Assembly (NCBI GenBank): GCA_963678575.2
Contig: CAXXHV010000002.1
Location: 1,054,001 to 1,118,000, forward strand
Source of the DNA: Pleomorphochaeta sp963678575
Lineage (GTDB): Bacteria > Spirochaetota > Spirochaetia > Sphaerochaetales > Sphaerochaetaceae
Length of the DNA stretch: 64,000 bases
Direction of reading: 5' to 3'
Part shown: positions 17,148 to 25,211 of the stretch, one piece after another
How positions within the stretch are numbered: the stretch's first letter is position 1
Layout of the letters: each line of letters opens with the position of its first letter
Program-made: the position numbers and the translations under genes
Notes under the pieces: generated by a model
What the model saw: the letters and a program-made list of their open reading frames with translations, nothing else
Told to the model about the DNA's origin: nothing
Databases searched by the model: none

Positions 17148-17960
17148 ATGAAAAAACTATTAACAGTATTAATGATTGCATTAATTTCTATTTCAACAGT
17201 TACAGCTAGTGGTTCAAAAGAAAATCAAAAAGATGTTTCTTTAGAAAAAGTAATGGAAAAAGGTGTTTTTGTTTTGGGGCTTGATGATGCTTTTCCACCA
17301 ATGGGTTTTAGAGATGAAAATAATGAAATTGTTGGATACGATATCGATTTAGCAAAAGAAGTTACTTCTAGAATGGGTGTAAAATTAGTAACTCAACCAA
17401 TCGACTGGAGTAGCAAAGAACAAGAACTTGCTACAGGAAATATTGATTGTATCTGGAATGGTTTAACTATTACTGATGAACGAAAAGAAGTAATCTTATT
17501 TTCAGAACCATATTTGAAGAATCAACAAATCTTAATTGTTAAAGCAGATGCAACATTTAATACTCTTTCTGATTTAGCTGGAAAGGTTGTTGGATTACAA
17601 GGTGGAAGTACTGCAAGCGACGCAATGGATTCTTCTCCTGAATTTAAAGATAGTTTAAAAGAAATTATAGAATTTAGTGATAATCTAACAGCTCTAATGG
17701 ATTTAGAAGCAGGTGGTGTTGATGCTGTATTATTGGACCTTTTTGTTGCAAATGACAATATTAAAAGATCTGGTAAAAACTTCAGAATCCTAAATCAAAG
17801 CCTTACCGAAGAAGAATATGGTGTTGGATTTAGAAAAAATGATGTTGCTTTAAGAGATAAAGTACAAGCTACTTTACAAGACATGGCTTCTGATGGCACA
17901 ATTGCTAATATTTCTAATAAATGGTTTGGCGCCGATATTAGTGTAGTAAAAGAAAACTAA
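17148..17960 (+). CDS. Polar amino acid ABC transporter, periplasmic binding protein
   Basis: A family 3 solute-binding protein: VFVLGLDDAFPPMGFRDENN, then GYDIDLAKEV and later LAGKVVGLQGGS and AVLLD, which surround the amino-acid site. The signal peptide is MKKLLTVLMIALISISTVTA (20 residues) with ASGSKEN after it; no lipobox Cys is present, so the protein is probably periplasmic rather than a lipoprotein. I chose the ATG at 17148; the ATG at 17136 overlaps the AAGGATGAG ribosome binding site. Permease and ATPase follow. Substrate within the polar/cationic amino acid or cystine groups is undetermined. Confidence 0.88.
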   Translation: MKKLLTVLMIALISISTVTASGSKENQKDVSLEKVMEKGVFVLGLDDAFPPMGFRDENNEIVGYDIDLAKEVTSRMGVKLVTQPIDWSSKEQELATGNIDCIWNGLTITDERKEVILFSEPYLKNQQILIVKADATFNTLSDLAGKVVGLQGGSTASDAMDSSPEFKDSLKEIIEFSDNLTALMDLEAGGVDAVLLDLFVANDNIKRSGKNFRILNQSLTEEEYGVGFRKNDVALRDKVQATLQDMASDGTIANISNKWFGADISVVKEN

Positions 17961-17977
17961 ATTAAAGAACCTTTATA

Positions 17978-18011
17978 AATTAAGGGCGTTGTTTACGTCC
18001 TTAATTTTTTT
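17978..18011 (+). terminator. Intra-operon terminator-like hairpin
   Basis: AATTAAGGGCG pairs with CGTCCTTAATT (one G-T wobble) around a 7-base loop and is followed by seven T residues. It lies between the binding-protein and permease genes, so it probably lets only part of the transcripts continue, giving more binding protein than membrane components. Confidence 0.75.
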
Positions 18012-18028
18012 AAAGCAGGAGAACATAA

Positions 18029-18664
18029 ATGAAGCAATTGTTAATTCCAATGCTCGAAGGAACATTAGTAAGTATAAAGATTTTCTTCTTTACTTTACTT
18101 TTTGCACTCCCTCTTGGCTTATTAGTAGCTAAAGCAAAGAAAAGCCGTTTTTGGGTTGTACGTAAATTAATCAATATTTATATCATGATAATGCGAGGTA
18201 CTCCCTTAATTTTACAATTAATATTTGTTTATTTTGCTCCTTATTATATTTTTAAAACGTCATTCGACAGATTGAATGCTGCAATAGTAGCTTATGTAAT
18301 TAACTATGCTGCTTACTTCGCTGAAATATATAGAGGTGGTATTCAATCAATAGATAAAGGCCAATATGAGGCAGGAAAAGTATTAGGTTTTACTAAAGCT
18401 CATACATTCTTCCACATAATTTTCCCTCAAGTAATTAAAGAAATTATACCGGCTATGGGTAATGAGGTTATAACTCTTGTAAAAGATACTGCACTAGCAC
18501 AAACAATTGGGGTTGCTGAAGTATTTAGAGTTGCTAAAACTGCCTCAGCAAGAGAATTTAGTACAACTCCACTTTTTATTGCAGGTGTCTTCTATTTTAT
18601 AATGAATGGTGTAGTATCAAAAATCTTTGATAGAATAGAAAAGAAACTAAGCTATTATGATTAA
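18029..18664 (+). CDS. Polar amino acid ABC transporter, permease
   Basis: A 211-residue HisM/GlnP-type permease. The start region LEGTLVSIKIFFFTLLFALPLG and MIMRGTPLILQLIFVYF are typical, and the EAA loop reads YEAGKVLGFTKAHTFFHIIFPQ (the part contacting the ATPase is EAGKVLGFTKAHTF). Several transmembrane segments are clear. GCAGGAG precedes the ATG. It overlaps the ATPase gene region closely and functions with the genes on both sides. Confidence 0.92.
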   Translation: MKQLLIPMLEGTLVSIKIFFFTLLFALPLGLLVAKAKKSRFWVVRKLINIYIMIMRGTPLILQLIFVYFAPYYIFKTSFDRLNAAIVAYVINYAAYFAEIYRGGIQSIDKGQYEAGKVLGFTKAHTFFHIIFPQVIKEIIPAMGNEVITLVKDTALAQTIGVAEVFRVAKTASAREFSTTPLFIAGVFYFIMNGVVSKIFDRIEKKLSYYD

Positions 18665-18674
18665 AGAGGAAATT

Positions 18675-19427
18675 ATGGATAATAAATATATAATAGAAGT
18701 AAACCATTTAGAAAAAAGTTATGGAGAACACCTAGTTTTAAAAGATATTTCTTTTAATGTAAAAGAAGGTGAAGTTTTATCGATTATAGGACCTTCTGGC
18801 AGTGGGAAAAGTACTCTTTTAAGAGCAATTAATCAACTTGAAACCATCGAAGGTGGAGAAGTCGTAATATGTGGTGATACTCTCTGTAATAATGAGAAAA
18901 TAACTTTAACTAATGAAGAAAAAAGAAAAATTCAACTTCACAATGGGTTAGTATTCCAAGATTTTAATCTTTTTCCACATATGAGTATACTACAAAATAT
19001 TACTGAAGCTTTAATTTATGTACTTAAGAAAGATAAAAAAGAAGCAACAGAAATAGCTTTAGAATTACTTGATAAAATGGGTTTAAAAGATAGAGCAAAA
19101 TCTTACCCATCTCAATTATCTGGTGGACAAAAACAAAGAGTATCCATTGCAAGAGCTTTAGCTTTAAAACCTAATGTTTTATGGTTTGATGAACCGACTT
19201 CTGCGTTAGATCCTGAATTAACTGGTGAAATATTAAAAGTTATAAAGGATTTAGCTAAAGAAAAAATGACAATGGTTGTTGTTACTCATGAGATGGCTTT
19301 TGCTAAAGAAATAAGTGATAGAGTTATATTTATGGATGAAGGAATAATTGCAGAAAGAGGGACTCCTATTGAAGTCTTTGAAAATCCTAAAAATCCAAGA
19401 ACTAAACAATTCTTACAACGATTTTAA
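18675..19427 (+). CDS. Polar amino acid ABC transporter, ATP-binding protein
   Basis: A GlnQ/HisP-type ATPase. Walker A is GPSGSGKSTLLRA, the Q-loop FQDFNLFPH, the signature LSGGQKQRVSIARAL, Walker B WFDEPTSALDPE, and the switch His is in VVTHEM. I chose ATG 18675, which has AGAGG five bases upstream, over an ATG at 18657 that lies inside the permease gene. It completes the three-gene importer. The 3' end overlaps the stop of the convergent amidohydrolase by 4 bases. Confidence 0.93.
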   Translation: MDNKYIIEVNHLEKSYGEHLVLKDISFNVKEGEVLSIIGPSGSGKSTLLRAINQLETIEGGEVVICGDTLCNNEKITLTNEEKRKIQLHNGLVFQDFNLFPHMSILQNITEALIYVLKKDKKEATEIALELLDKMGLKDRAKSYPSQLSGGQKQRVSIARALALKPNVLWFDEPTSALDPELTGEILKVIKDLAKEKMTMVVVTHEMAFAKEISDRVIFMDEGIIAERGTPIEVFENPKNPRTKQFLQRF

Positions 19428-21058
19428 AGTTGCTTTATAATACTACCAGAATGTGAATTGATAATTTTTTTATCTTTATAAACAAGATTTCCATTAACAA
19501 AAACATAATCAATTCCATTAGGTGCTATTTTTATATCTTCCAATGTAGATAAATCTTTAATTTTATTAATATCAAAAACTACTATATCTGCATAATAGCC
19601 TTCTTTAAGAAGGCCTCTTTTTTCTATACAAAATCTTTGTGCACTTTTATAAGTCATATTATAAATTAAATTCTCTAATTTAATTGATTTTCTTTGTTTA
19701 TAAAAAACATCAATTAAATGAACTGCCGCTTGATAAGATCTTGGGTGTGATGGAATGGTTGAATTTTCATCACCACTGTAAATTGCATCAGTTCCAAAAC
19801 ACATTAAAGGATGGTTCAATATTTTTTCAAGGCTTTCTAGACTCTGAGTAACATCAATCATTAAAGCAACACCTTCTTCTTTAAATAAAATATCGAATAA
19901 AGTATCGAAACATGAATCTTCATCATCACTATTCTTTAATAGCATAGAAAGTTCTTTAATATTTTTATTCTCCAACTCTCTTTGGCTTTCTAAATACATT
20001 GTTTTTATGTTTTCAAAGCCACACATTTTTACAATAGAATCCCAACCCTGTGCATTTTTAATTAATGATTTTATTTTAGCTCTTTCATTTTGATTATTTA
20101 ATGCAACTTTTAATTCAGAATAAGATAATTTTAAATAAGCTGGAGGTAATAAACTATATAAAGAAGTTGACCCATATTCATAAGGGTATTGATCAAAACC
20201 AATACTAAGACCTTCAGCCTTTGCTTGATCAATTAAGTTTAACATTTGATCAACATATTTTTGGTTTTCAACACCGATTGCTTTTAAATGGCTTATTTCA
20301 AGCTTAACCCCTACTTCTTTAGCTAACCCAATCACTTCCTTTAAAGAATTAATTACATCATCCCCTTCACATCTATGATGAGTGCAAAAAATCTTATTAT
20401 GATTTTTCACAACTTTTAATAATTCAATTAATTCTTTTCTCTCAGCATAAAGACACGGTGCGTAATATAATCCAGTAGAAAGCCCTATACAACCTTGAGA
20501 AAGACTTTTACTTAACAAATTACACATTTGCTTTATCTCTTCATCTGTTGCAGCTCTATTTGCATTAGGCATTATTACATTAGCTCTTAAGGCTGTATGA
20601 CTTTGTAAAAATAATACATTTGTATTTGGTAAAGATTTTTGTACAATTTTAGAAAATGATTCAAAATCATAAAAATTATATTCATATGACCCTAAAACAT
20701 CTTTTGTTAAATTGTGTATTGATTTAATAACTTCTTTATTGTTTAAATCAATTGGGAAAGGCCCTATTCCACAGTTTCCAGCAATTTCTGTTGTAATCCC
20801 TTGTTGAATTTTAGCTTTCATACTTGAGCTTCTAAGAATTTGTAAATCACTATGACCATGCACATCAATAAATCCTGGAGTTACAATTTTATTTGAACAG
20901 TCAATTATAGCAAAAGAATCTTGATCCTTTATATCAATATTCTCATAAAATATTTTTTTAATTTTATCATTTTCAACCAATAAAGAGGCTACAAAGCTAG
21001 TATTACTACTACCATCAATTATTGTCGCATTTTTTAAAAGATAAGAAGTTTTATTCAT
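19424..21058 (-). CDS. N-acyl-D-amino-acid deacylase family amidohydrolase
   Basis: The D-aminoacylase family hydrolyses N-acyl-D-amino acids or related amides. Metal-site features: PGFIDVHGHSD (HxH near residue 69), GNCGIGPFP containing the family Cys, CTHHRCEGD, EISHLKAIG and the catalytic Asp region CFGTDAIYS. At 544 residues it is full length. It converges on the amino acid importer with overlapping stops. The importer could bring in the amino acids or dipeptides involved, but this is only inferred from proximity. Confidence 0.82.
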   Translation of the reverse strand: MNKTSYLLKNATIIDGSSNTSFVASLLVENDKIKKIFYENIDIKDQDSFAIIDCSNKIVTPGFIDVHGHSDLQILRSSSMKAKIQQGITTEIAGNCGIGPFPIDLNNKEVIKSIHNLTKDVLGSYEYNFYDFESFSKIVQKSLPNTNVLFLQSHTALRANVIMPNANRAATDEEIKQMCNLLSKSLSQGCIGLSTGLYYAPCLYAERKELIELLKVVKNHNKIFCTHHRCEGDDVINSLKEVIGLAKEVGVKLEISHLKAIGVENQKYVDQMLNLIDQAKAEGLSIGFDQYPYEYGSTSLYSLLPPAYLKLSYSELKVALNNQNERAKIKSLIKNAQGWDSIVKMCGFENIKTMYLESQRELENKNIKELSMLLKNSDDEDSCFDTLFDILFKEEGVALMIDVTQSLESLEKILNHPLMCFGTDAIYSGDENSTIPSHPRSYQAAVHLIDVFYKQRKSIKLENLIYNMTYKSAQRFCIEKRGLLKEGYYADIVVFDINKIKDLSTLEDIKIAPNGIDYVFVNGNLVYKDKKIINSHSGSIIKQL

Positions 21059-21132
21059 TTTAGTACCCTAAAATTGGTGTATCACAATATCAATTTATGA
21101 GCAATATATTATAACAAGTTAAATGAATAAAA

Positions 21133-22071
21133 TTAGGATAATGTTATAAGTTTGTCTAACTCATTTATTAATGAGGAATAAAGCATTTTAATCAAATTAG
21201 TATAATTTCCCTTGCTTAAAGTAAGAGATAGATTAGCTTTTAACTCATCAATTAAATCATAAGGTATAATAGCTAAAGGATATTTAGCCTCAAGTAAAAT
21301 GGCTGCAAAAATTAAAGAAGAAAATAAAAAATTATGCTTTTCAAAAGGTTGAATTCTTAAAAGTTGTGCAAACATAAAACTAGCTCTAACTAAAGGATTT
21401 AAATTCTTCCAATCCATTTCATATTGGTAAATTAAAGTTTCTATTTGCATAGATACATCATAACTTTTTTTCTCATAAGAAGAAGGATTAATTACTAACT
21501 GATCTTGATACTTAGAAATATGATAATCATCAAAACCTCTATATAAATCATCATTAATTTTTCTTAATTTTTTTTCACTTAGAAAAGGATAAGTTATAGT
21601 ATCATTTGCTAAAATTGGACCAAATCCTGTTTGTTTAAAAAAATCAACAATAATTGATTTAGAATTTAATATTAGCATTTGATCTTTAAAAGGTAGATTA
21701 GATGGATTGTTATTTAAGACTTCAATTATTTGATTATTATCAAAATATTCTTCACTTAACGCCATCAAAAGGAATCTAGTAATACTGTCATCAAAATATT
21801 TTTTATATTTATTAGGCTTATCAACAATTTTATTAAACAAATTATTTTTATCTATTAAAGGCGTAAAATTTATTCCACTTACTTTTAAATCAATATTTTT
21901 TACATGTCTTATTGTTCTACCATCGGAAGGTTTAGGTGCATCAGAGGGAATATTCCAAGCCCAGCTAGATTTTGTAACTCCATCAATTCTATTTTCACTA
22001 CATAGAATTCTTACTCTTCTTTCTGAAATACCCCATTTATCGCTAGCTTCTTTAACACTAATATAATTCAT
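21133..22071 (-). CDS. HTH (excisionase/MerR-like) protein with degenerate Fic-like domain
   Basis: The N-terminus, YISVKEASDKWGISERRVR then a SWAWNIPSDAPKP wing, is a MerR/excisionase-type DNA-binding module that often precedes Fic domains. The C-terminal half resembles Fic: NPLVRASFMFAQLLRIQPFEKHNFLF (quoted in part as RIQPFEKHNFLF) aligns with the FIC core HPFxxGNGR, but the catalytic His is Gln (about residue 241) and the GNGR anion loop is lost. AMP transfer is therefore unlikely. ATG 22071 has AAAGGGG five bases upstream; a TTG at 22086 overlaps that site. It stands alone on the minus strand. Role unknown; regulatory binding or a remnant. Confidence 0.65.
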   Translation of the reverse strand: MNYISVKEASDKWGISERRVRILCSENRIDGVTKSSWAWNIPSDAPKPSDGRTIRHVKNIDLKVSGINFTPLIDKNNLFNKIVDKPNKYKKYFDDSITRFLLMALSEEYFDNNQIIEVLNNNPSNLPFKDQMLILNSKSIIVDFFKQTGFGPILANDTITYPFLSEKKLRKINDDLYRGFDDYHISKYQDQLVINPSSYEKKSYDVSMQIETLIYQYEMDWKNLNPLVRASFMFAQLLRIQPFEKHNFLFSSLIFAAILLEAKYPLAIIPYDLIDELKANLSLTLSKGNYTNLIKMLYSSLINELDKLITLS

Positions 22072-22225
22072 GCTATCCCCTTTCAATATATACTATACTA
22101 CCCAATTAGGAATTATAATGTATAATATTTAAGAACACAAGAGTTTAAAATAATTATTTTTTTAAGAAAAATTTTGTTCAAAGCAATTATAATATATCAA
22201 AAATTTTAAAATTTTGCTATTTCAT

Positions 22226-22254
22226 TTGACCTTTATTTTTATTTTGTTAATAAT
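22226..22254 (+). promoter_or_regulatory. Promoter of the flavoprotein gene
   Basis: TTGACC (22226-22231) is followed after 17 bases by AATAAT (22249-22254). A 15-base palindrome GATGTTT-T-AAACATC (22262-22276) sits at about the start of transcription and could be an operator or a small hairpin. Confidence 0.55.
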
Positions 22255-22306
22255 ATGGAAGGATGTTTTAAACATCTTACCTTATATTTAGGAGCATTTA
22301 CTAAAA

Positions 22307-23587
22307 ATGAGTAAATACGATGTAATTATTGTTGGTTCTGGCCCCGCCGGTATGGGTTGTGCTTTTTCTCTTTTAGAACAAAAACCTTCTCTTAAAATCC
22401 TTATTTTAGATTCTCACAAATATTCAACAGGTGGAATGAGAAATGATTGTAAAATGAATTTCACCTATCCTATTGGATTCCCACAAGAGTATTGGGAAAA
22501 AGATACGGCAAATGAATACTTATCAAAAGTAATTGATTTTTTTAATCCTGAAATATTAAATAAAACAAATATTGAAAATTATCAAAAAAGAGCTGATCGG
22601 CTAGGCTGCTCACTTCTTGAAATTAAACAGACACATCTAGGAACAGATGGTGGACTTCGATTAATAAAACAACTTTTAGAAAAACTTAATGATTTTGGAG
22701 TTACTCTAGCCCTTGGTGAAACAATGTTATCAATTGATAACGTAAAAAAAACAATCTTAACTGATAAAAGAGAACTTTCTTATTCTAAAATTTTAATTGC
22801 ACCAGGAAGACAAGGTTTCCATTTTTTACAAGATATTATGAAATCTTTAAACATAAGCTATGTTGACAATATTGTTGATATTGGGATAAGAGTTGAAACA
22901 CAAATAGAACATTATCCTATTGTTAAAGATTATTATGATCCTAAATTTTATTTCCCTGAAAAAGTGAGAACATTTTGTACAAATAGTGGAAAGGCACATG
23001 TTGTAAGAGAAACTTATACAACTAGTAGAGGAGATAAATGGTATAGTGTAAATGGTCACGCATATTCAGCTACTGACACGAACCAAAATGGTTTAGTTAA
23101 CTTTGCTATTTTAAAAACCGTTAAACTAACAGCACCTTTAGCCAGTGGTCAACAATATGCTGAAAATTTAGGCTTACAAGCAGCCCTTTTAGGAGGAGAC
23201 AGACCTTTAATGCAAAGAGTTGGAGATTTTAGATTAGGTTCAAGAAGTAAAGAATATACCTTTAATAGTGATCCTTTTAATTTCAAGCCATCCTTAACAA
23301 ATTGTTGCCCAAGTGATATATCTCTAGCAATGCCTTCAAAAATTCTAAGAGCTATCTGGAAAGCAATGAAAAACCTTGATACAATTGTTCCAGGAATTCT
23401 TCATCCATCAACTATTATGTATTATCCTGAAATAAAATTATATGCAAATAAACCTACTTATAAAGATGATTATTTTAAAGTATGTGATGACGTATATTTT
23501 GCAGGTGATGGAGCTGGTACTTCAAGAGGAATTACAGGTGCTTGGGCAAGTGGAATGAGAGTTGCTATCGGAATGCTACAACAATAA
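22307..23587 (+). CDS. FAD-dependent oxidoreductase
   Basis: The N-terminal VIIVGSGPAGMGCAFSLLE is a dinucleotide-binding GxGxxG, and the C-terminal YFAGDGAGTSRGITGAWASG is the second flavin-contact motif of the GD type. At 426 residues it resembles the uncharacterised FAD-dependent dehydrogenase group (COG2509-like), with KILIAPGRQG in the middle. ATG follows AGGAGC. It is a single gene between a promoter and a bidirectional terminator. Substrate is unknown. Confidence 0.82.
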   Translation: MSKYDVIIVGSGPAGMGCAFSLLEQKPSLKILILDSHKYSTGGMRNDCKMNFTYPIGFPQEYWEKDTANEYLSKVIDFFNPEILNKTNIENYQKRADRLGCSLLEIKQTHLGTDGGLRLIKQLLEKLNDFGVTLALGETMLSIDNVKKTILTDKRELSYSKILIAPGRQGFHFLQDIMKSLNISYVDNIVDIGIRVETQIEHYPIVKDYYDPKFYFPEKVRTFCTNSGKAHVVRETYTTSRGDKWYSVNGHAYSATDTNQNGLVNFAILKTVKLTAPLASGQQYAENLGLQAALLGGDRPLMQRVGDFRLGSRSKEYTFNSDPFNFKPSLTNCCPSDISLAMPSKILRAIWKAMKNLDTIVPGILHPSTIMYYPEIKLYANKPTYKDDYFKVCDDVYFAGDGAGTSRGITGAWASGMRVAIGMLQQ

Positions 23588-23617
23588 AATTTATAATAAT
23601 ATTTTATGTATAAAAAT

Positions 23618-23660
23618 AACCTCTAAATTAGTTAATTTTTAATTATTAATTTAGAGGTTT
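23618..23660. terminator. Bidirectional terminator
   Basis: A perfect 13-base inverted repeat, AACCTCTAAATTA (23618-23630) and TAATTTAGAGGTT (23647-23659), lies between two convergent genes. T-rich sequence follows on both strands (TTTATT on plus, TATTTTTA on minus). Confidence 0.75.
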
Positions 23661-23723
23661 ATTATCATAATATAAATAAGTACAATTAAATAATAACAAA
23701 TATAATAAAGAGGTCTAAAGGCT

Positions 23724-25091
23724 TTATCTATCTTTGTTACTTAATCTAAACAACGTAGCTAAAGTCAACATGAAAAGTAAGGAATGAGGACTTTCATTAA
23801 ACAAAGGTAATTGTTCAAATATACCACCTATTAAAAATACAAAAAATTGACTAAAGAAAAGAAGAATAAATCGTTTTCTTCTAAAGGACGAGACTATATA
23901 GCCCTTTATAAAAACAATTATTGAATAAACAATAAAAGAAATAAAACCGAGAAGGGCAAATATGCCATAGTTTGCAAGTAGAGCAATATACATATTATGA
24001 TATCTACCACTATTATTAACATATGATGAAGCTCTTTTTGGTAAATACTGCAACATTTGTTGATGCATAAATTCATCATTCACGCCAAAAATAAAATGCT
24101 TTTTATCAATAGAAAAAACAACTTTCCAGTTATCGACTCTTCCACTTCCACTTTTCAACCATTTTACTCTGATAACATTATCAATAAAAAACTCTTTTAA
24201 ATTATGAGAAAATGTAAAATTTGTAAACCAAATAAAACAAAAGAAAAGTATTAGAACAGAATAAAATGAAATAAAGAATATTTTATAGGCTCTATAATAT
24301 TGAAAATTATTATCTTTCATAAGGTTTAATAAAACTATACTGAAAGGAATCAGAGACACAAATAATGTTACTAATGCTCCTCTTGAACCTATTAAAAATA
24401 AATTAAATACATTAATAAATAGCATTACAAAAATAAGATATTTTAATTTTGTTGTTTTATAATAAATAAGTAAAAAGAGATATAAATAAAAAGAAAAAAC
24501 TAATAAATAAGCAAAGGTGTTAGGGTTATATAGCATACCCCAAACTCTTTTTCCTGGAGGAGCAACCTTAATAAAATAAGAATACAATGCTTGGTTTTTT
24601 ATTAGTGATAATAAATTTGTATGAGTGATAATAAATATTAATAATGTTAAAACAGAAAAAAGGGAAATCCAAGCAACCATAAACAATACCAATTTTACAA
24701 TAGATTCAATCCATAGAAATTTATCACCATAAATCATTAGTACTAAAAAAAATAGAACAGAATGAATTATAAAGAAAGCATTATTAAATGTAGAAAAAGT
24801 AGTTTTATGAAATATCGTTAATAAACATAAATATAAGGTAAATACTAAAATCCATTTTACATAATTTAGTGATATAACACTTTTAGATTTGTTAATAATA
24901 TAGTCTTGGTATAACAAGTAAACTCCAAATAAAATTAATAATATTTGAGTAACGGGAATTAAATAATGTATACCCCATTGGATAGAACTTGATAAGTTAG
25001 TTGAAATATATTTAACAGAATAAAAAACCGTTAGAATAACATATATATATAAGAATTTTATTCTTCTTTGTGTTAATGTCTTGATATTAAT
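23724..25091 (-). CDS. O-antigen ligase/polymerase-like membrane protein, probable ATT start
   Basis: A polytopic membrane protein with a Wzy/WaaL-type core: NPNTFAYLLVFSFYLYL, then LFLIGSRGALVTLFVSLI, followed by a large outer loop and two more helices. Such proteins polymerise or ligate glycan repeat units in the periplasm. The only standard start is TTG 24917, without a ribosome binding site and inside the first hydrophobic region. The frame stays open upstream to a stop at 25125, and this extra part encodes another plausible membrane segment (SIQWGIHYLIPVTQILLILF). AGGAG (25103-25099) sits 7 bases before ATT 25091, so I extend the gene there (455 residues). Confidence 0.75.
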   Translation of the reverse strand: MNIKTLTQRRIKFLYIYVILTVFYSVKYISTNLSSSIQWGIHYLIPVTQILLILFGVYLLYQDYIINKSKSVISLNYVKWILVFTLYLCLLTIFHKTTFSTFNNAFFIIHSVLFFLVLMIYGDKFLWIESIVKLVLFMVAWISLFSVLTLLIFIITHTNLLSLIKNQALYSYFIKVAPPGKRVWGMLYNPNTFAYLLVFSFYLYLFLLIYYKTTKLKYLIFVMLFINVFNLFLIGSRGALVTLFVSLIPFSIVLLNLMKDNNFQYYRAYKIFFISFYSVLILFFCFIWFTNFTFSHNLKEFFIDNVIRVKWLKSGSGRVDNWKVVFSIDKKHFIFGVNDEFMHQQMLQYLPKRASSYVNNSGRYHNMYIALLANYGIFALLGFISFIVYSIIVFIKGYIVSSFRRKRFILLFFSQFFVFLIGGIFEQLPLFNESPHSLLFMLTLATLFRLSNKDR

Positions 25092-25211
25092 AGTAGAACT
25101 CCTAAAATTAAATATTGATAAATATCACGCAATAATTCATAATTAATAAACGTTATATAAAATTTATAACACTTTTATTATAAATAAATTACAAATTTTT
25201 TAAAGGTAATT

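Noticed and set aside
17148..17210. Lipoprotein assignment for the amino acid binding protein
   Set aside because: The signal peptide resembles spirochaete lipoproteins but has Ser where the lipobox Cys would be (ASGSKE), so I call it periplasmic.
22847..23059. Antisense frame of 70 codons within the flavoprotein gene
   Set aside because: No ribosome site, opposite to a clear gene with motifs; typical shadow frame. The same applies to the other antisense frames inside leuA, the helicase, RND and GH3 genes.
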